From the NCBI GenBank assembly GCA_963760985.1, contig CAVXFM010000007.1, positions 1-64,000 on the forward strand: a stretch of 64,000 nucleotides of DNA, written 5' to 3'. Positions within the stretch are counted from its first letter, which is position 1, and each line of letters begins with the position of its first letter. Below the pieces are notes generated by a model, which was not told where the DNA came from, did not search any database, and was given only the letters and a program-made list of their open reading frames with translations. Of the stretch, positions 7,844 to 17,601 are shown in pieces. This DNA is from JACRDG01 sp963760985. GTDB taxonomy: Bacteria > Desulfobacterota > Desulfomonilia > Desulfomonilales > Desulfomonilaceae. A program made the translations under genes and the position numbers.

Positions 7844-9254
7844 CTGAAGTTTTGCACAATAGGTTCGCACGCTACGAGAGCGTGCCGCGGAATCCGTGAG
7901 CAAAAATGTCGTGGGTGAACGAAAAGAGCTTGATATACGCGAAATGACGCGGCTATAGAATGCCTCCGAAGAGGAGGCGCCTGACGATGACAACGGTCGT
8001 TGAGATCCCGGAAGGACTTGAAGGAGCGCGGGAGGTGTTCCGACGCCATTTCGGAGCGCCTGCGTTTGAGCACTTCAAGCACTACGTCCTGGGCTTGATA
8101 GTCTCCGAGAACCTGACCGTAGAGTGTATCAACCGAATCTTCATTTATGCCAAGCATCCGAGCTCTCTCAACCGATTTCTCACCGCGGGAATCTGGCGGC
8201 AGACCGACGTAAACAACGACCGGGTCGGCATGCTCAAGGCCAATGGGGCCCTGGCAGGGAACGGGTGGTTGCTCGTCGACGACACCCTGACTCACAAAAC
8301 CGGCAAAGAAAGGGAAGCGGTGGGAATCTTCTGGGATCACTGCGAGAAACGGCACGTCCTGGCTCATAACATCGTGACCATGGAATTCGTCACGCCAAAA
8401 GGGAAGGCCTACCCGCTGGACTTTCGTCTGTACCTGAAGGAAGACCTGTGCAAACAGAAAAATATCCCCTTCAAGACGAAGATCGACTTGGCACGGGAAC
8501 TGATCGAGTATGCGCTGGGGCTCGGCCTTGAAATCCAAGGCGTGCTCTTCGATAGCTGGTATGGTTCCAAGGAATTCATCGGTTTCCTCAGAGCCAACAG
8601 CCTTCGCTGGATTACCGGGCTCAAATCCGACCGAAATGTCAAAATACGGGGACAATACGTCCAAATCAGAGAATTTGCCTCCACGCTCCCTCAGGTGGCA
8701 TTCCGAGAGATCCGGATCGGCGAGAGCATCTACCAGGTGTTCTCCAAAGCGGTAGACCTTAAGGGAGTGGGCCAGGTGAGAATCCTGATAAGCTATGACA
8801 ACGAAGAGTTTTCCGGAGATCCTGTCTACTTCGCCACCGATCAGATCCGGTGGGAAGGAACCAGAATCCTCAAAACATACGGTAAGAGATCTAAAATAGA
8901 GGCGTTCTTCAGGGATTCCAAGCAGAATCTCGGCCTTGAAGACTACCAGTTCAGAGATCTTCGCGGTATCAAGCGTCATTGGTATCTGATCTTCTTAGCC
9001 TATAGTCTGCTCGTGTCCGGAATCGCCCGAACCGTGCATAAGGGGCCCCCGACGTTGGGAGGGCTCATCAACGGCGCAACTAGAAACGTCTTGAAAGACT
9101 TTGTCGATTGGATCATTCTCCATTCGAGCAGCGGGCATTCTACCGAGGAAATCTGCCGCATTGCCTACGGGTCCTGAACTCGGGTTGGCTCACCTACTAC
9201 TCCCAACCTCAATAGATTACTATTTTTTGCAGCCTATATTGTGCAAGACTTCAG
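7844..9254 (+). mobile_element. IS701-like insertion sequence, apparently complete
   Basis: Bounded by imperfect inverted repeats: left CTGAAGTTTTGCACAATA and right, inverted, CTGAAGTCTTGCACAATA. It contains one uninterrupted transposase gene. No convincing direct target repeat is visible beside the ends. Confidence 0.75.
7987..9177 (+). CDS. Transposase, IS701-like DDE family
   Basis: A 396-residue transposase. ATG 7987 is preferred over 7960 because GGAGG lies nine bases in front. Catalytic-core landmarks are WLLVDDTLTHKTGKERE (first Asp), VLFDSWYGSKEFIGFLR (second Asp) and KIEAFFRDSKQNLGLEDYQF (Glu), followed by the C-terminal RHWYLIFLAYSLLV. This is the pattern of the IS701/IS4-related DDE_5 group. 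The reading frame is intact, so the element may still be active. A related decayed fragment lies at 19203. Confidence 0.85.
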   Translation: MTTVVEIPEGLEGAREVFRRHFGAPAFEHFKHYVLGLIVSENLTVECINRIFIYAKHPSSLNRFLTAGIWRQTDVNNDRVGMLKANGALAGNGWLLVDDTLTHKTGKEREAVGIFWDHCEKRHVLAHNIVTMEFVTPKGKAYPLDFRLYLKEDLCKQKNIPFKTKIDLARELIEYALGLGLEIQGVLFDSWYGSKEFIGFLRANSLRWITGLKSDRNVKIRGQYVQIREFASTLPQVAFREIRIGESIYQVFSKAVDLKGVGQVRILISYDNEEFSGDPVYFATDQIRWEGTRILKTYGKRSKIEAFFRDSKQNLGLEDYQFRDLRGIKRHWYLIFLAYSLLVSGIARTVHKGPPTLGGLINGATRNVLKDFVDWIILHSSSGHSTEEICRIAYGS

Positions 9255-9321
9255 GTTGTTCTTGAGAGATCAAGAGGATAGAATGCTTTTACTACAAAGA
9301 ATCTATCACCAACGACGTGTA

Positions 9322-11068
9322 CCCATTATGACCCAAGGTGTTCTTCCTTTCCAGTACCGAAGTTGAAAAGAAGCCTGGGGGGCTGACGGCGTTGGCTGGC
9401 TTGCCCACTTATCTTGAATTTGGATGCGTGATGGGGTTAAACGAGGCTGTCGAGAGTCGGCTCAAGATTCGATCAGGCGACCAGGGCTGGTCCGACGCTG
9501 AGACCGTAATGGCCCTGATATTACTGAATCTGGCGGATGGCCAAGGGCTCAGTGACCTGGATATCTTGGAGGGAGATGAGGGGTTTTGTCGGGTACTTCG
9601 AGAGTCGGTGGGGTTCGGAAAGTCGCACCAGGAGAGACGAGCCCTGAGTAAAAGGCTGCGCAAGGAGCACAAGAGATCGGTGCCGTCTCCCTCTTCGGCA
9701 AGCCGGTATCTCTATCGGTTCCACGACCCGGATCAAGAGAGGCTCAGAAAGCTGGAAACCTCGTTCATTCCCGCGCCCAATGAGGATCTCAAGAGCTTGA
9801 TACGGGTCAATGGAGACTGGGTGGCTTGCGTTCAGAAACGTTCGCCTCAGGAGGCTGCCACGCTGGAAATGGATGCCACGGTGGTAGCAACGAACAAGAG
9901 GGAAGCGCTCTACTGTTACAAAGGCGGCAAGGCGTATCAGCCTCTGAATGTGTACTGGGCGGAACAGGACCTTATTCTCCATTCGGAGTTCCGGGACGGC
10001 AACGTGTGGGCTGGAACCGACAAATTCGGGTCTTTCAAGAGGCTTTGGCTTTCCTTCCTGCGGGAGTGTCGAAGGTTTATCTCCGCTCGGACACGGCAGG
10101 ATATCAGCACGATCTGATGAGGTTTTGTGCGGATGCGAACAAGGAGCGTTTCGGGGTCATCGAGTTCGGCATTGGTGCGAAGGTATCTGAATCTTTCAAG
10201 CGAGCCGTGGGTGAGGTAGAGGAATCCGAATGGCGCCGGTTGTATCGCAAGACTGACAAAGGCTTGAGAGATACGGGTCAAGAATATGCAGAAGTATGCT
10301 TTGTCCCTGAGGAGTTGGCTCGAAAGAAAGACGGCCCCGTGTTTCGGTACCTGGCTATTCGCGAAGTTTTGGAGCAGCCGGCATTGCCGGAGATGGAGGG
10401 GCAACTTTCCTTGCAGTTCCCGACCATGAATTTCGGCTTGGTGAAATATAAGGTGTTCGGGATTGTCACAAATCGAGACATTCCGGGAGATGAGCTGATT
10501 TGGTGATACCGACAGCGCTGCGGCAAGAGTGAAGAGGCGCATTCAGTGATGAAGGAAGATCTTGCGGGGGGCAGACTTCCTTCGGGATATTTCGGGGTAA
10601 ACGCAGCATGGTGGCATATCATGATCCTGGCCTTGAACCTGAACTCGGCTATGAAGCGCTTGGTTCTGGGGGAAACATGGGTGGGCAAGCGCCTTAAGGC
10701 GATACGGTTCTGGCTGATCAAGTTGCCGGGTCGTGTGCTGAAACGTCCTCGCATGCTGCGTGTTCGACTCGTTGGGGGGCATGCGTCGAACGAAACACTT
10801 CTTGAGATGAGAAGGAGGATTCTGGGCCTTTGCGAATCAGGTTAGACAGCGCCGCATCCTGGGGAAATGGGGCGCAGACGGGGGGAAAAGAATGACCTTG
10901 GGGGGTGATGCGCCTGAAATGTGGCCGAACAGGGGGAACTCGGCATACGAATCAATACAGCGTGGCACGAGAGTCGATTCGCAGGTGCGGGGGACACGAT
11001 CGAGCGGGCTTTTCAGGTCCGGGGAGACCACAAACGAACCACCGAAAAATGAGGTGGTGGATTATGGG
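9322..11068 (+). mobile_element. IS1380-like insertion sequence, inactivated
   Basis: Ends carry related inverted repeats: CCCATTATGACCC on the left and, inverted, CCCATAATCCACC on the right. GTA on both outer sides may be part of a short target repeat. The last 500 or so bases recur inverted at 21547-22017. Confidence 0.7.
9338..10845 (+). pseudogene. IS1380-family transposase with a frameshift and a nonsense codon
   Basis: The N-terminal piece (to about 10030) has AALTALAGL-like PTYLEFGCVMGLNEAV and the catalytic Asp in ATLEMDATVVATNKREALYCYKGGKAYQPLN. A shift near 10030-10060 moves to the next frame, with VYLRSDTAGYQHDLMRFC (second Asp) and on to GDELIW. There a TGA at 10504-10506 replaces a Trp codon; the same frame continues YRQRCGKSEEAHSVMKEDLA with the catalytic Glu and ends at 10845. 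Two lesions make the enzyme inactive unless the assembly is wrong. Confidence 0.8.
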
Positions 11069-11480
11069 GTACCTTGACCGTTGACACGCTCCTGGGTTTT
11101 CTGGCATAATAAGTTGTCGGTTTTGTGACTTTTTTGTGCGGGATCACGAGAAAGCAAGTTTAGGAGTGTGTTCGGAGTTGGCCTATCCTGCAAGCGAGAC
11201 ACGGATGTCTCGACGAGAAGTGAGAGGCAGCAAGAGCCCTCACCTGCCTGCCGGCCTGAAGACCTGCTGGCGGTGATGCTGGATCCGGTGAACCCTTGCG
11301 AAGGTGGCGAATGTGGGTAATCCAGACGGGCCAATGGACAGCCGAATCACGTTTTTGTCTTCTCAGGCAGACTGTATTGCGCTATCTCATCGCATCCGAT
11401 GAATGCACGGGCCACGGGAGCATACCCGACTTTGGGGACTCCGACACGTCCCTTTGACGATGTTCCGCGTGTGATCTTTC
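11069..11480. other. Intergenic stretch
   Basis: No gene recognised between the IS1380-like end and the TolC-family gene. It includes GC-rich dyads but no clear terminator with a T run. Confidence 0.4.
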
Positions 11481-12908
11481 TTGGGTATTCCTATGTTCAT
11501 GTCACATGTAGCCCGGCCATTCATTTATGTGATACTCTCATTCATCATGTGGAGTATCATCGGGACGATGGCAGCCTCCTCCGGAGAGGCGGCATCTCGA
11601 AGCCGCGTGAACCGCCCGTCCGCGCTCACCGTATCCCAGGCAGTACGAATCGCATTGAATCGGAACTACAAAATCACCGAAGCGAGGCTCGAAGTACGAA
11701 AAAAGGAACACGAACGGCGTTCAGCCTTTTCCGACTTCTTTCCAAGTTTGAAAATCGAGTACACCGCAGAGGCTGATCGTTATCAGAATATCGACAACAT
11801 AGAATACCTCGGACTGGCTCACGACAGCCGATGGTACGTCCGTTACATCAACGGTAACGAAGTGATGCCGGCCTATCCGTATCGAATCGACCCTTATCGA
11901 AGCTTCACGTTTACCGCGACCTTAACTCAACCTCTGTACAGCGGCGGAAAACTCCTGAGCCAATACAAGATGGCCAAGCTTGGAGTCGATAAGGGGGAGA
12001 TCCAACTGGAGTTGGACAAGCAAGATCTCATTCTCGCTGTTCACAAAGCATGTTATCAGCTGGCACTGGCATACAAGCTCCTGGAGACTGCGAACAAATC
12101 GGTACAGGCCCTTGCCCAGCACAAGAAGGAAAGTGAGGCATTTTTCAGGGCCGGTCTGGTTCTCGATGTTGACGTTCTCTCGGCAGAAGGGAGACTGGCC
12201 AAGGCCAAGATCTCGAGACGGCAGGCGGCCAAGACGATAGAAGTCCAGCAAGGTAAGCTGAACTACCTGCTCCGCTACGCTCAGGGGACTCCGACTCGCG
12301 TGGCCGTGAGCGACAAAGTCCAGCCTGCTACATACAGAGTACCCGAGATTTATGAGATTGCAGCCCGGAACAGGCTAGAGATTGCCAAAGCCAATATATC
12401 GATCGAGCAGGCATTGGCAAGCGTGAGGGCTTCTGAGGCTGGGTTGCTTCCTTCGGTTTCATTGGAGGTGGCAGGATCGCGGCTTAACGACGATTGGAAC
12501 CCTTTCGACCCAGAGGCGTACAACGACTGGACCCTAAAGGGCATAATGAAATGGTCCTTTGACATGTTTCGGACCCGGGAAACGGTGAAGAAGAAGCGGG
12601 CGACTCATGCGCAGCAATTCGTAAACAGCCAACTTGTGGCCGAACAGATCTTTCAAGAAGTCCAAGAAGCCTTTGCCAGGTTGCAAAGGGCTGAAGGCGA
12701 TGTACCTGACAGCAAGACCTCGCTAAGGGCCTTTCTGAAAAACTACCAGAAGAATGTGGCGTTGTACAGAGAGCAGCTCGCCACGTATCGCGAGGTACTC
12801 AGACGCGGAAAAAGATGCGGCTCAAGCTGAGGCTGATTATTACACCGCTGTGTTTGAAAGCAAGATCCAGAGAGCAGTCTTGGAGCGGGCCATGGGAGTC
12901 CTGCGGTG
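11481..12908 (+). pseudogene. TolC-family outer-membrane efflux protein, frameshifted near its end
   Basis: A hydrophobic N-terminal signal (FIYVILSFIMWSIIGTMAAS) is followed by an OEP-type protein: ALTVSQAVRIALNRNYKI, the FFPSLKIEYTAEAD strand, a long coiled coil (residues 200-290), and a second OEP repeat from IYEIAARNRLEIAKANISIEQ. These proteins form the trimeric outer-membrane channel of type I secretion or RND efflux. At about 12800 the frame breaks; the +1 frame resumes with the expected helix (AEKDAAQAEADYYTAVFESK) and stops at 12908. No periplasmic adaptor or inner-membrane pump lies next to it. TTG 11481 or ATG 11493 could start the gene. Confidence 0.7.
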
Positions 12909-13095
12909 AAACTCTTGGAAATGAGCGTAGTGACAAGCCAAGGGGAGATATCACTAGGACTGACCTCAATCGAATCGGGCATGTGCATCCCGGATCCTCA
13001 TTCCGTGCGCAGGAAGGGTGAACAACCTACAGTACCATATTGCTATCAAGATGAGCCCAGGATCTGGATCTCTGCCTCGTGGAGGAACAACTCAT

Positions 13096-13365
13096 GGAGC
13101 GAAAGTCGGATCTGTCGGAGGAGATGATTGAAGAGGCGGGTAAGGTTGTCGGCAGAACCAAGGACGCAAGAGAATTGCGAAGAGGGTTAGTCGTTGTGCT
13201 GTACGGAGTGTTGGGCTGTCTTTGCCCGCCGTGGGACTAATCATTGGACGATCGAGGGCGACTGTGGTTCGCCTTCATCAACAATCCAAGGAATGGTATT
13301 CGGGTAGAGTGGAAGAAGACAAGAAATGGGGAGGTAGACGCAGACAGCGAATAAGTCTTGAACGT
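13096..13365 (+). pseudogene. Fragment of an IS630-family transposase (N-terminal helix-turn-helix part)
   Basis: One frame reads GRTKDARELRRGLVVVLYGVLG, and after a shift near 13215 the next reads GLIIGRSRATVVRLHQQ and KKWGGRRRQRISLE. These are the consecutive helix-turn-helix and linker segments of IS630-type transposases. The catalytic domain is absent. Confidence 0.6.
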
Positions 13366-13491
13366 GGCGTCTCGGTTCATATGAGACTGGAACTCATAGG
13401 ATGGGCATGACATGAATCCTAACCCTGCGCAGAACACACGAATTCTTCCCTGACCAAACTCGGGAAGATTCTTGCCTGGAGGAGGAGTGAT

Positions 13492-13728
13492 ATGGTGCAG
13501 AGGCCTATGATAGCATCGATTCTGAGGGCGTTTGTTTTCGCCGCATGCCAGTTCTTTGCTTACCAAACTTACGGGCTGTCCGCGCTTGTCATTGTATGGG
13601 CGGTCATCGTTGTCGGCACGTGGATTGACGTAAAAACGACGAAAGCCAAAGTCGCCCAGACCGCAGTACAAACCGCTTGGTTCGTGTTCATTTTGGCTGT
13701 CATTCACTCAAAGCAAATGACGTTTTAG
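13492..13728 (+). CDS. Small inner-membrane protein
   Basis: 78 residues with a strong ribosome-binding site (GGAGGAGTGAT) before ATG 13492. It has two or three hydrophobic segments (FVFAACQFFAYQTYGLSALV, IVWAVIVVGTWIDV, AWFVFILAVI) separated by short basic loops (KTTKAK). It ends 38 bases before the YihY gene, so the two probably form a unit. No family recognised. Confidence 0.55.
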   Translation: MVQRPMIASILRAFVFAACQFFAYQTYGLSALVIVWAVIVVGTWIDVKTTKAKVAQTAVQTAWFVFILAVIHSKQMTF

Positions 13729-13766
13729 TCAGGGGTTTGTTGCCCGTGTTACCCATAGGGACAGCA

Positions 13767-14726
13767 ATGAGGAGGTTCAGGGAGTTCTGCAACGCGACGC
13801 AGTCTCTTCTCAGAGAGACTGTCCAGAACTACCGGAAGGACAATGTTTCGCGGTTGGCCGCCTCCTTCGCCTTTTACTCCAGCTTCTCGCTTGCGCCTGC
13901 CCTGGTCATCGGGTTGGCTGTGGCCGGAGCGATCCTCGGACAACTGGTAGTCCTGAGTAGGCTGACCGAAGAGATGAAGAACTACGTAGGACCAGAAGCG
14001 GCCTTATTCATTACCGAAACCGTGAATGCGTGGAGGGGGCGAATGACGGGGAGCAGTGCAACCGTCATTGGAGTGGTTGTCTCACTCTTCGGGGCCACCG
14101 CGGCTTTCGTGGAATTGCAGAGTGCTTTCAATATCATATGGAGAGCAGGACCGAACAAGCGATCCTTTATGAAACAGGCTCTTTATGAGCGAGCAGTTGC
14201 CTTTGTTGTGGTGGTAGGGATCGGGGTCTTTCTCCTGATCTCTTTGATCCTGGGCGCAACCGTAGAGGTGCTGAACAGGTTTATGGCAGATAGACTACCC
14301 CTTCCCGCAAGTCTATTCCAATTGGTAAACCTCGTCGTGACATTCGTTTTGACTACCCTATCGGCAGCTGCTTTGTTCAGATTGCTTCCAGACAGAAGAC
14401 CAAGGTGGAGAGACGTATGGGTGGGGGCAGTGGCCACGTCGGCACTATGGGCCCTCGGCAAGTACATCATAGCGATGTATTTTGCGCATACGGCCGTCAG
14501 CTCCCTTTATGGAGCGGCAGGTTCTTTTGCCATCATACTGCTCTGGATCTACTACAATGCCCAAGTCCTTTTCTTCGGAGCCGAAGTCGCTCATGCACAC
14601 GAAAAGGTGTTCGGGCCAGATAATACTGCTATTTCTGGGGACGAAATTCCGAGCGCTTCCTGCAGAGACACGTTGCAGGATTCGACCAGTTCTAGGGGGA
14701 ACGGCCAAGAGGAAATCGGTGCATAG
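13767..14726 (+). CDS. YihY/virulence factor BrkB family membrane protein
   Basis: A 319-residue multi-spanning inner-membrane protein. Family signs are DNVSRLAASFAFYSSFSLAPALVI (typical 'AaalAFyal.SlaPlllv' start), a hydrophobic helix near 45, ATAAFVELQSAFNIIW, and RDVWVGAVATSALWALGKYI ahead of YGAAGSFAIILLWIYYNAQVLFFGAE. BrkB/YihY proteins are widespread; their molecular function is not settled. The ATG at 13767 fits the family N-terminus better than the longer frame from 13677, which overlaps the upstream small gene. Confidence 0.85.
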   Translation: MRRFREFCNATQSLLRETVQNYRKDNVSRLAASFAFYSSFSLAPALVIGLAVAGAILGQLVVLSRLTEEMKNYVGPEAALFITETVNAWRGRMTGSSATVIGVVVSLFGATAAFVELQSAFNIIWRAGPNKRSFMKQALYERAVAFVVVVGIGVFLLISLILGATVEVLNRFMADRLPLPASLFQLVNLVVTFVLTTLSAAALFRLLPDRRPRWRDVWVGAVATSALWALGKYIIAMYFAHTAVSSLYGAAGSFAIILLWIYYNAQVLFFGAEVAHAHEKVFGPDNTAISGDEIPSASCRDTLQDSTSSRGNGQEEIGA

Positions 14727-14986
14727 AATGGAGCCAGAAGAGTGATGACTCTTTCGAATCCACCGTTGTAGGAGCGTACGCCTCCTCTTTTGATCTTGAC
14801 ATCCAAAGTCATTCCGTCAGGCTTGTCGCTCCAACACCTCAAACATAATATGATTCTAGGACTTGTTGTTTCAACTGGTCGCATTTGTCGGACGGTCGAC
14901 TGTTTCGCCCGCAGAATGAATGCCGGAAGTCGGCTGGCGGGTCAAAGGCAGCTCCGTCAGGTACTGCGTTTCAACGACGTGTGGGT

Positions 14987-15760
14987 TCACGTCTTCTCGG
15001 TCCCTGGGGCGGGAGGCATGCCTATTTCCTCTTCTGCTGCCGGGTCACCTCCGTAGAAGTCTCGAAGTTCCTCGTACAGGTCCGGAAGTAGACGTTTCAT
15101 CAATCTAGATTTCTCGAAGTAGGCTTCAGTGGCGACGGCAAAAAACTCTGCTTCGTTTGTTGCCCCATACATCCGGAGCACTGAACGGTCCTTTTTGTCG
15201 CCACCTCTAAGCCCCAAGAAATGGTGGCTCATTACCTGAGCCCATGGCCGATAGTCTGAGCGCGTCTTGAGTTTGGGGGTGCCGTCAAAGACCCCGTCAG
15301 CCATTCGGTCTAGTACGTGCGCAAATTCGTGCGAAGCTGTATCATGCCCCTGTTCCGGTTGCGCGAGGTCTTGCAGCACTGTGGGCCACGAAAGTACCAC
15401 CGTGCCCCAGTCATCCGCCTCTCCAAGAATTGCCGCTTCGTCGTCGCTGTGTCGGTAGACGTATGGATATACAATGATCTCCGTGAGTCTGTTATAATAC
15501 GATATATCGAGGTGCAGAATCAGGCGCACTGCGCAGGCAGAGATCACTACTCGCACTTCGTCAGTGATTACCATCCCTCCCGCTGGCGTGAAGTATTTCT
15601 CATTGGCGAATATCTTCACGAACTCAAGGAATCTCTCCAGTAAAGGTCCTGATAGTCTTCGGAAGAAGGGCACGCGCTCCTTCAGAGTCTCCAGCCATGC
15701 TTGGGGAAATGGCTGCTTGGCGAGTCGTCTGCGGCGAATTCTGCGGAAGAGACCGAGCAT
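14987..15760 (-). CDS. mtfA: Zinc-dependent peptidase, MtfA (M90) family
   Basis: A 257-residue cytosolic metallopeptidase. The HExxH zinc site is seen in SHEFAHVLDRMAD, and the C-terminal conserved region in NEAEFFAVATEAYFEKSRLM and YEELRDFYGGDPA. LFRRIRRRRLAKQPFPQAWLETL matches the usual 'R..iLa.pfp..w...l' start. In enterobacteria MtfA binds the glucose-PTS repressor Mlc and has aminopeptidase activity; whether that role holds here is unknown. It starts at ATG 15760 and is monocistronic. Confidence 0.85.
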   Translation of the reverse strand: MLGLFRRIRRRRLAKQPFPQAWLETLKERVPFFRRLSGPLLERFLEFVKIFANEKYFTPAGGMVITDEVRVVISACAVRLILHLDISYYNRLTEIIVYPYVYRHSDDEAAILGEADDWGTVVLSWPTVLQDLAQPEQGHDTASHEFAHVLDRMADGVFDGTPKLKTRSDYRPWAQVMSHHFLGLRGGDKKDRSVLRMYGATNEAEFFAVATEAYFEKSRLMKRLLPDLYEELRDFYGGDPAAEEEIGMPPAPGTEKT

Positions 15761-16040
15761 GGGCAAAGACTAGCAAAAAAGGTGGTCCATGACAACCGTG
15801 GTACTTTCTTTGCAAAATGCAAACGCACGGAGGACTTGCCCCTCCTCGCCCAATGTTCTGCTCGAAAAGAAACAGGGCGCTTATCAAAGCGCTCCTACAG
15901 CCAGAATCTCCCTGACGACTATTTTTGGGGAACGTGCCAATGTCTGTCCTACCAAAGATGTCGAGGTGGTTGTTCCACCGAACGGTGGCGTATCAAGGCG
16001 CGGAATCTCCGTGGCAGAGTCATGAACCAGAGGCTCAGCC

Positions 16041-17234
16041 TTAAAATTTCCCTTCGGCAGCCTTAAGGACAAGATCAGCCGCATGCCGGGCCCCTCCACC
16101 TTTCAGTATTGCACTACTGTAAGTCTCTGCTGCCGTAAGGTACGACGGGGAGAGCAGTTCGCGTGTTTTTTCAGGTACTCGCTCGGGTGTGAAGTCTTCA
16201 AGCGCGCAGTTAATGGCCACCCCAATCCCGGCCAACGCCTTGGCATTAAATTCTCTCTCGAAATCTGTGCCTGGAAACACCAGGCTAGGCACTTTATGTA
16301 TCAAAGATGCCATAGCAGTGTTTTGACCGCCATGAAAAATGAGAGCCTGGCTGCCTCTGAGAATTGACCGTCCTGGCACAAAGCGGAGCCACGTAACATT
16401 GTTTGTAGGGCCAGGCAGTTCGGATAGCTCTGGGCGATCTCCAACGGCCACGATCGCATGAAACTCAGTACCCCCAAATGATTCTGGCAGCACACTTGTG
16501 TATTGGGCGGGGCCGATATCTCCCGCGCCGAAGTATACGAAGACCAGTTTTTTGCCGTGGGTTTTTTCGATCAGGCCCCTCGGTAGCGGGCCCAACTCCA
16601 GACGGTCGTAAAGCAGGTAACCCACGTAGTGCAAGTTCGGCACGTCTGCCAGCAGCGGCTCAATCTCTTTAATCGTAGGCGCAACCTTGATGTTGCTTCG
16701 CATGAAGAAAAGTTCCGCAACGTCTGTGACGGGAGCCAGACAACGCTCTTCCAAAATTCGATTAAAGCCAGCAATGGCGTCATCATGGTTCACGGCTCTC
16801 TTTTGAGACAACAAAGAAGAGATGAAGCGAGGGTCTGCCGGGCTGCACGCGGTGGAAACGAGAGGCAGGCCTGTTGCGGCTGATGTGATTGGGGCTGTGA
16901 GTTTGAACTCGCTGAAGAGAACGTCCGGTTTGAACCGCTCCACGGCACGCTGTTCCGTTTCCAGAGACCGGCGCAGGTAAGCCTCATCGGTGACATTCAA
17001 GAAGACCGCCACATCAGACAAGTCGCACAACGCATGATGAGGTCCTGGTGGTTTGGGAACAGTCCCCTCCATGAATGGGAAATCCGATTCTGCTACGTGC
17101 TTTGCGCCCTCGCCGTGCGTAAGAAAAAACGCCTCATGTCCGAACAGGCGCAGCTGATGCGCCACCGCGAGGCATCGAGTGATTGTTCCGACAGCCGAAC
17201 CGCGAGTTATAATTGGCAGAAAGAGGATGCGCAT
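16041..17234 (-). CDS. Glycosyltransferase, GT1/UGT-like
   Basis: A 397-residue GT-B-fold glycosyltransferase. The start at ATG 17234 (GGAGACGG upstream) gives MRILFLPIITRGSAVGTITRCLAVAHQLR, the N-terminal strand and loop of MGT/UGT enzymes. The C-terminal donor-site region reads VTWLRFVPGRSILRGSQALIFHGGQNTAMASLIHKVPSLVFPG, matching the 'fvP...lL..a.l.i.HGG.nT..eal..GvP.l..P' pattern including His-Gly-Gly. It probably transfers an activated sugar to a small acceptor or lipid; the acceptor cannot be told. No biosynthetic partners lie next to it. Confidence 0.8.
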   Translation of the reverse strand: MRILFLPIITRGSAVGTITRCLAVAHQLRLFGHEAFFLTHGEGAKHVAESDFPFMEGTVPKPPGPHHALCDLSDVAVFLNVTDEAYLRRSLETEQRAVERFKPDVLFSEFKLTAPITSAATGLPLVSTACSPADPRFISSLLSQKRAVNHDDAIAGFNRILEERCLAPVTDVAELFFMRSNIKVAPTIKEIEPLLADVPNLHYVGYLLYDRLELGPLPRGLIEKTHGKKLVFVYFGAGDIGPAQYTSVLPESFGGTEFHAIVAVGDRPELSELPGPTNNVTWLRFVPGRSILRGSQALIFHGGQNTAMASLIHKVPSLVFPGTDFEREFNAKALAGIGVAINCALEDFTPERVPEKTRELLSPSYLTAAETYSSAILKGGGARHAADLVLKAAEGKF

Positions 17235-17601
17235 GATGTGACCGTCTCCAGGGGTATTGTCTTGGAATGAGGGAGAGTATTGCTCCTGATCATAATGAGT
17301 ACCCCCCACCCGCTCGGCAGAGGGACTCCAAAAGTTACCCGACCACCACCGGAATGTCGAACTCGTGTCTCACCGAATTTATCCTGCTGCCGAAGAGAAT
17401 ATCGGCCACGCCACGGTAGCCGCAGCTTTGAAGGGGAAGTAAGAACGAAGATTCTTCGCGCAGGATTCACCGCGATCTTCGCGGGTTATGAGCGGACATC
17501 GTGTGGTGTTGAATATTTTTTTCGCGTTGACACGCTATTATAGAAAACTTAGCCGCGATGGATTATGACCTCCCAGGCACTTACACGAGGGGAGGTAGTA
17601 T
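17235..17601. other. Intergenic stretch
   Basis: No gene recognised. A TTGACA at 17524 could be a -35 box for the following transposase, but no good -10 is seen at the right distance. Confidence 0.4.

Noticed and set aside
7780..8979. A 399-residue minus-strand ORF opposite the IS701-like transposase
   Set aside because: It is the antisense shadow of a clear DDE transposase; its protein has no recognisable domain.
13444..13468. Hairpin TCTTCCC / GGGAAGA as a terminator
   Set aside because: The loop is 11 bases, there is no T run, and it lies just before a ribosome-binding site; it may be a weak leader structure at most.
17524..17560. TTGACA with TATTAT as a sigma-70 promoter for the transposase gene
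   Set aside because: The two boxes are only three bases apart, and no -10 box is present at 16-18 bases.
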